Assembly (NCBI GenBank): GCA_018262385.1
Contig: JAGSPQ010000062.1
Location: forward strand, 1-9,234
Source of the DNA: Myxococcaceae bacterium
GTDB lineage: Bacteria > Myxococcota > Myxococcia > Myxococcales > Myxococcaceae
Direction: 5' to 3'
DNA length: 9,234 bases
A program made the position numbers and the translations under genes. The notes under the pieces were generated by a model. That model saw nothing but the letters and a program-made list of their open reading frames with translations, was not told the origin of the DNA and did not search any database. Below are positions 6,881 through 9,234 of the stretch, piece by piece (position 1 is the first letter of the stretch; each line of letters opens with the position of its first letter).

Positions 6881-7686
6881 TCGTCCTCCCGGTACGTCGA
6901 CTTGAACGGGATGAAGAGCGAGAACCCCGCGTAGATCGCCAGCATGTTCTGGGTGACGCCCTTGTCGGTGTTGGCCGGCTGATCGACGAAGGTGGTGTTG
7001 ATCAGGGCGACGTTGACCGCGAAGAAGTCCTTCGCCACGAACCGGAAGCCCAGCCCGAGGTCGGCGGCCGGGTTCACGGTGCGATCGGGCAGGCGGCTGG
7101 TCTCGGTGTAGACGACGCCCATCCCGCCGAGCACGTAGGCGTCGAGGTGGAGGATCGAGTTGAAGAAGGAGACCTTCCCGTAGAACGGGCTCCACTCGAA
7201 GTTCCCCATCACCGACCAGTTGGGCACCGAGTAGAAGATCCGCGACTGGAAGACGCGCTTGGCGATCTTCACGTCGTCGGACGGAATCACCGCCAGGTAG
7301 CTGCCGCGCACCGAGAGGGCGAGCGAGTCGGCGGGGTAGAAGGCGGCGCGAATCGCTCCGCCCATCTTGGTGTAGTAGGGGTCGTTGACGGTCAGCAGCA
7401 CGTACGGCGCCAGCTCGAACCGGCCCCGCTTGAGGTACAGCTTTCGCTGCACGCTCTTCACCCGGTCTTCCTGGGTGATGTCGCGCTCCACCGCCGGGCC
7501 GTCGTTCGCCTTGACGGGCTTGCGATCGGGGGTGGGGGCGGGCGCCGGCTTCACCGGCTCGGCGGCTTTCTCCGGCGGGGTCTCAGGCTTCTTCTCGTCG
7601 GTCAGATCGAGGCCTTCGAATTCGTTCTGAGCAGACGCGACCGTGCCCACGAGCAGCAGGATCGCCAACGACAGGTTCCGGATCAA
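6877..7686 (-). CDS. gltB: Outer-membrane beta-barrel protein, gliding motility GltB
   Basis: A 269-aa protein with a signal peptide (MIRNLSLAILLLVGTVASA, cleavage before Q20). After it comes N-E-F-E-G-L-D-L (motif at 23-28), a Pro/Lys/Ala-rich linker to about residue 65, and then a barrel-like region from about 82 (LYLKRGRFELAPYVLLTV) to the end (YAGFSLFIPFKS). Matching segments in GltA include K-x-GRFE, SP-x-YGK, GLGFRF versus GIGGRF, and the closing strand, so the two are tandem paralogues. The start is a TTG at 7686, supported by GGAG (7698-7695) 8 nt upstream and by giving an immediate, well-formed signal peptide; there is no nearby ATG in frame. It is first in the operon, with a candidate sigma-70-type promoter 67 bp upstream. 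Predicted location: outer membrane, partner of GltA and GltC in the A-motility complex. Confidence 0.75.
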   Translation of the reverse strand: MIRNLSLAILLLVGTVASAQNEFEGLDLTDEKKPETPPEKAAEPVKPAPAPTPDRKPVKANDGPAVERDITQEDRVKSVQRKLYLKRGRFELAPYVLLTVNDPYYTKMGGAIRAAFYPADSLALSVRGSYLAVIPSDDVKIAKRVFQSRIFYSVPNWSVMGNFEWSPFYGKVSFFNSILHLDAYVLGGMGVVYTETSRLPDRTVNPAADLGLGFRFVAKDFFAVNVALINTTFVDQPANTDKGVTQNMLAIYAGFSLFIPFKSTYREDE

Positions 7687-7694
7687 AATGTTGT

Positions 7695-7698
7695 CTCC
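7695..7698 (-). promoter_or_regulatory. Shine-Dalgarno supporting the TTG start of gltB
   Basis: GGAG within GTGGAGAC on the minus strand lies 8 nt before the TTG codon (7686-7684). This spacing is normal and is the main reason for accepting a TTG start for the first gene of the operon. Confidence 0.6.
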
Positions 7699-7752
7699 AC
7701 GTCTCAGCCCGCCGCGATGAACCCCGACGAACCCCTTTGGAAATGTGCGCGG

Positions 7753-7781
7753 ACTCTACTGGCGGGGTTTTAACCCTTCAA
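7753..7781 (-). promoter_or_regulatory. Candidate promoter of the gltB-gltA-gltC-plsX operon
   Basis: On the minus strand TTGAAG (7781-7776) and TAGAGT (7758-7753) are separated by exactly 17 bases; each matches 4 of 6 positions of the sigma-70 consensus. Transcription would start near 7746, giving a leader of about 60 nt to the gltB TTG. The spacer contains an imperfect palindrome, GGGTT-TT-AACCC (7765-7776), which could be an operator. Visual match only. Confidence 0.42.
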
Positions 7782-7829
7782 CAATGCTCTCACTGCGGTG
7801 GTAGGTTCTTCTCGCCTGTTCTTGAAGGG

Positions 7830-7852
7830 GTCGCTTCCGGAGAGTCGCTTCC
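7830..7852 (+). repeat. 9-bp direct repeat flanking the lipoprotein ribosome binding site
   Basis: GTCGCTTCC occurs at 7830-7838 and again at 7844-7852, ending right at the ATG of the lipoprotein gene. The five bases between the copies (GGAGA), with the first G of the second copy, form the Shine-Dalgarno GGAGAG (7839-7844), which is 8 nt from the start. The repeat may be chance or a remnant of a local duplication. Confidence 0.6.
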
Positions 7853-8362
7853 ATGCTTGCTCGTTCGTTCGCTGTTCTCGTCGCTTCGCTCGTGCTTGCG
7901 GCGTGCAAGACCCCCACCGATCTCGGCAACGAGTGCCGGATGTTCAAGCGCAACCCCGATGGTGGGCGCGCGCTGGTGATTCGCGAGAGCGAGATCAAGT
8001 CGGCCGCCAGCAAGGACTTCATCTCCTTCGGCTCGAGCGACTGCGACAACCTCACCTGCGTGCGCGACTCGGAGTTCTTCCGCCGCGACGGCGGGAGCGA
8101 TGCAGGCAATGACCTCGACGCCGACGGCGGCGCGCTGGGGCCGCCGGCGATGGGCTACTGCTCGGACAAGTGCCTCGAGGGCAGCACCTGCTCGTCGGCG
8201 GATCCGAACGACGACAACGACGCCAAGCGGCGGCTCAACTGCCGGGCGCTGCTGCTCGACACCGCGACGCTCAACGCGCTGTGCGCTGCCGGCCAGTGCC
8301 TGCAGGGCCTCAAGTCACCGTACTTCTGCGCGCGCGGCGGCGGCGCCGACGCGGGAACCTGA
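7853..8362 (+). CDS. Cysteine-rich outer-membrane lipoprotein, candidate GltK/CglC
   Basis: A 169-aa lipoprotein: basic N-terminus, hydrophobic stretch and lipobox LAAC with the lipidated cysteine at 18. Residue +2 is Lys, not Asp, so sorting to the outer membrane is expected. The mature part has ten further cysteines (28, 64, 69, 103, 107, 113, 130, 144, 149, 159), enough for five disulfides. There are two Asp/Asn-rich loops, DGGSDAGNDLDADGG (79-93) and DPNDDND (117-123). No enzyme motif is seen. In M. xanthus the lipoprotein GltK (CglC) is encoded beside gltB and belongs to the outer-membrane gliding platform; position, lipobox, size and cysteine content agree with that. I could not compare sequences, and here the gene is divergent from gltB. 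It could instead be an unrelated myxobacterial Cys-rich lipoprotein. The ATG is supported by GGAGAG 8 nt upstream. CDS is well supported; the GltK identity is moderate. Confidence 0.85.
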   Translation: MLARSFAVLVASLVLAACKTPTDLGNECRMFKRNPDGGRALVIRESEIKSAASKDFISFGSSDCDNLTCVRDSEFFRRDGGSDAGNDLDADGGALGPPAMGYCSDKCLEGSTCSSADPNDDNDAKRRLNCRALLLDTATLNALCAAGQCLQGLKSPYFCARGGGADAGT

Positions 8363-8366
8363 AGCC

Positions 8367-8396
8367 CCGGCGGTGTAGGTGCACCCCCTACGCCGG
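8367..8396 (+). terminator. Hairpin after the lipoprotein gene, possible terminator
   Basis: Five bases after the lipoprotein stop, CCGGCG-GTG-TAGG pairs with CCTA-CGCCGG: a 10-bp GC-rich stem with a 3-nt bulge (GTG, 8373-8375) and a 7-nt loop (TGCACCC). No T-run follows, so it is not a classical intrinsic terminator; it may mark the transcript end or protect the 3' end. Confidence 0.4.
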
Positions 8397-8463
8397 CCTC
8401 GCGCGAAGCCTTTGAAAAGACGAGCCAGCCGAAGGCGCGCCCGGCGCAGCTCGCGAGGGGTTT

Positions 8464-8472
8464 TGCGATAAT
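8464..8472 (+). promoter_or_regulatory. Candidate extended -10 promoter of the VWA gene
   Basis: TGCGATAAT reads as an extended -10 element (TG, one base, then GATAAT, 5 of 6 matches to TATAAT). No good -35 is visible 17 bases upstream, as is common for extended -10 promoters. It lies in an AT-richer patch of an otherwise GC-rich gap and would give a leader of about 90 nt before the ATG at 8569. The leader contains a weak hairpin (GGTCAC/GTGAACC, 8494-8512). Confidence 0.4.
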
Positions 8473-8568
8473 TCGACCGGACTAGATCTTCGGGGTCACT
8501 CGTTCGTGAACCTTGGGAACGGACCTTGCTGTCTGTTCTTCGCGTCACCAATTTCCAAGGAGCTCCCG

Positions 8569-9234
8569 ATGAACCGAACCGGAATCTTCCTCGCTGCCGC
8601 TGGAGTCCTGGCCCTGATTGCACTCGTGGCCGGGCTGCCGCGCGTGGTCCGCTCCACCACAGTCGAGGTGCCGATCGTGACCCCGCCCGCCACCTCGGGC
8701 AGCGGCTCGCTGAAGATGACCGGCCGGCTCTCTCATCCCTTCGTCGGCCTCGGCCGCTCGGACGTGTTCCTCACCGTCGACCTGAGCGCGGTCGACGTGG
8801 CGGGCGCCGCGCGGGCCCCGCTGAACCTCGCGCTGGTGATCGATCGGTCGGGCTCGATGTCCGGCTTCAAGCTGACCCAGGCCAAGCAGGCCGCCAAGCA
8901 GCTGGTCTCGCAGCTGACCGCCAATGACAGATTGTCGATCGTCCACTACGGCAGTGACGTGAAGTCGATGGCGGGCACCTTCGCCACCACCGAGAACAAA
9001 GAGCGGATGCTCTCGTACCTCGAGGGGATCTGGGACGACGGGGGCACCAACATCGGCGCCGGCCTCTCCACCGGCCGCGACCTGCTGCTGGCCGCCAGGA
9101 GCGACTTCAAGGTCAACCGGATGATCCTCATCTCCGACGGGCAGCCGACCGAGGGGCTCACCGACGCCAACGGCCTCAACGCGATCGTCCGCGAGACCCG
9201 CCAGCAGGGGATCTCGGTCTCCAGCATCGGCGTC
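8569..9234 (+). CDS. VWA-domain protein with N-terminal membrane segment (partial, C-terminus beyond right edge)
   Basis: My translation gives 222 residues open to the window edge. Residues 5-23 (GIFLAAAGVLALIALVAGL) form a signal anchor or uncleaved signal peptide with no lipobox cysteine. A linker rich in Val, Thr, Pro, Ser and Gly (about 30-47) precedes a beta-rich stretch (48-80). The VWA domain starts near residue 85. Its MIDAS metal site is complete: D92-x-S94-x-S96 in DRSGSMS, T160 in DGGTNIG, and D190 in LISDGQPTEG. The pattern resembles the 'Ca-activated chloride channel homologue' type VWA proteins of bacteria, which are usually surface or periplasmic and act in protein binding. ATG start with AAGGAG (8557-8562) 6 nt upstream. 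M. xanthus gliding uses VWA lipoproteins (CglB, CglD), but this one lacks a lipobox, so it is not a simple CglB match. Its function here is unknown; its link with the glt genes is by position only. Confidence 0.9.
   Translation, partial: MNRTGIFLAAAGVLALIALVAGLPRVVRSTTVEVPIVTPPATSGSGSLKMTGRLSHPFVGLGRSDVFLTVDLSAVDVAGAARAPLNLALVIDRSGSMSGFKLTQAKQAAKQLVSQLTANDRLSIVHYGSDVKSMAGTFATTENKERMLSYLEGIWDDGGTNIGAGLSTGRDLLLAARSDFKVNRMILISDGQPTEGLTDANGLNAIVRETRQQGISVSSIGV

Noticed and set aside
6881..7195. Upstream extension of the gltA frame
   Set aside because: It lies within gltB coding sequence, is Arg-rich, and would bury the clear signal peptide at 6880.
8315..8946. Several minus-strand frames opposite the lipoprotein end and the VWA gene
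   Set aside because: No motifs and no ribosome binding sites; the plus-strand VWA frame has all MIDAS residues and a good Shine-Dalgarno.
1..9234. CRISPR array, tRNA/rRNA, transposase or integrase
   Set aside because: No regularly spaced repeats, cloverleaf-like or rRNA-like sequence, or recombinase motifs were seen on either strand.

Overview
The window looks like a stretch of chromosome from a gliding myxobacterium (Myxococcota, most likely suborder Cystobacterineae). The DNA is GC-rich, with strong G/C bias at third codon positions that opens long empty reading frames opposite the real genes. The centre carries three genes whose order and architecture match gltB-gltA-gltC, the outer-membrane/periplasmic part of the Myxococcus xanthus Glt/Agl gliding machine. 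No species-level assignment is possible from the sequence alone.

Minus strand, read from right to left: gltB and gltA encode two related outer-membrane beta-barrel proteins. They are followed by gltC, a periplasmic TPR protein with a charged, lysine-rich N-terminal linker. Next come plsX (acyl-phosphate synthesis for phospholipids), a HAD/App1-like phosphatase-domain protein, pcnB (poly(A) polymerase) and the start of a DUF457/YdjM-like membrane protein cut by the left edge. From gltB to the HAD gene the genes overlap by 4 bases or are separated by 5-14 bases, so they look like one transcription unit with coupled translation. After a 101-bp gap with a small hairpin, pcnB and the DUF457 gene follow. 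The DUF457 gene begins at a TTG codon directly after the pcnB stop. Four of the seven minus-strand genes use GTG or TTG starts.

Plus strand, diverging from gltB across a 166-bp intergenic region: a cysteine-rich lipoprotein of 169 aa, a candidate for GltK/CglC. After 206 bp comes a von Willebrand factor A (VWA) protein with an intact MIDAS metal site and an N-terminal membrane segment, cut by the right edge. Candidate promoters are marked for the gltBAC operon and for the VWA gene.

Functionally, GltA, GltB, GltC and the lipoprotein would contribute the cell-envelope side of the A-motility focal adhesion; the inner-membrane motor (AglRQS, GltG/J) is not in the window. PlsX and the HAD protein suggest envelope lipid metabolism co-expressed with it. 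The main parts are recognisable, so I do not claim a wholly new system. The less ordinary points are the glt-plsX-phosphatase operon, the VWA protein beside the Glt outer-membrane genes, a recurring F-E-G-L-D-L-type motif in GltB and GltC, and a large acidic insert in PcnB.
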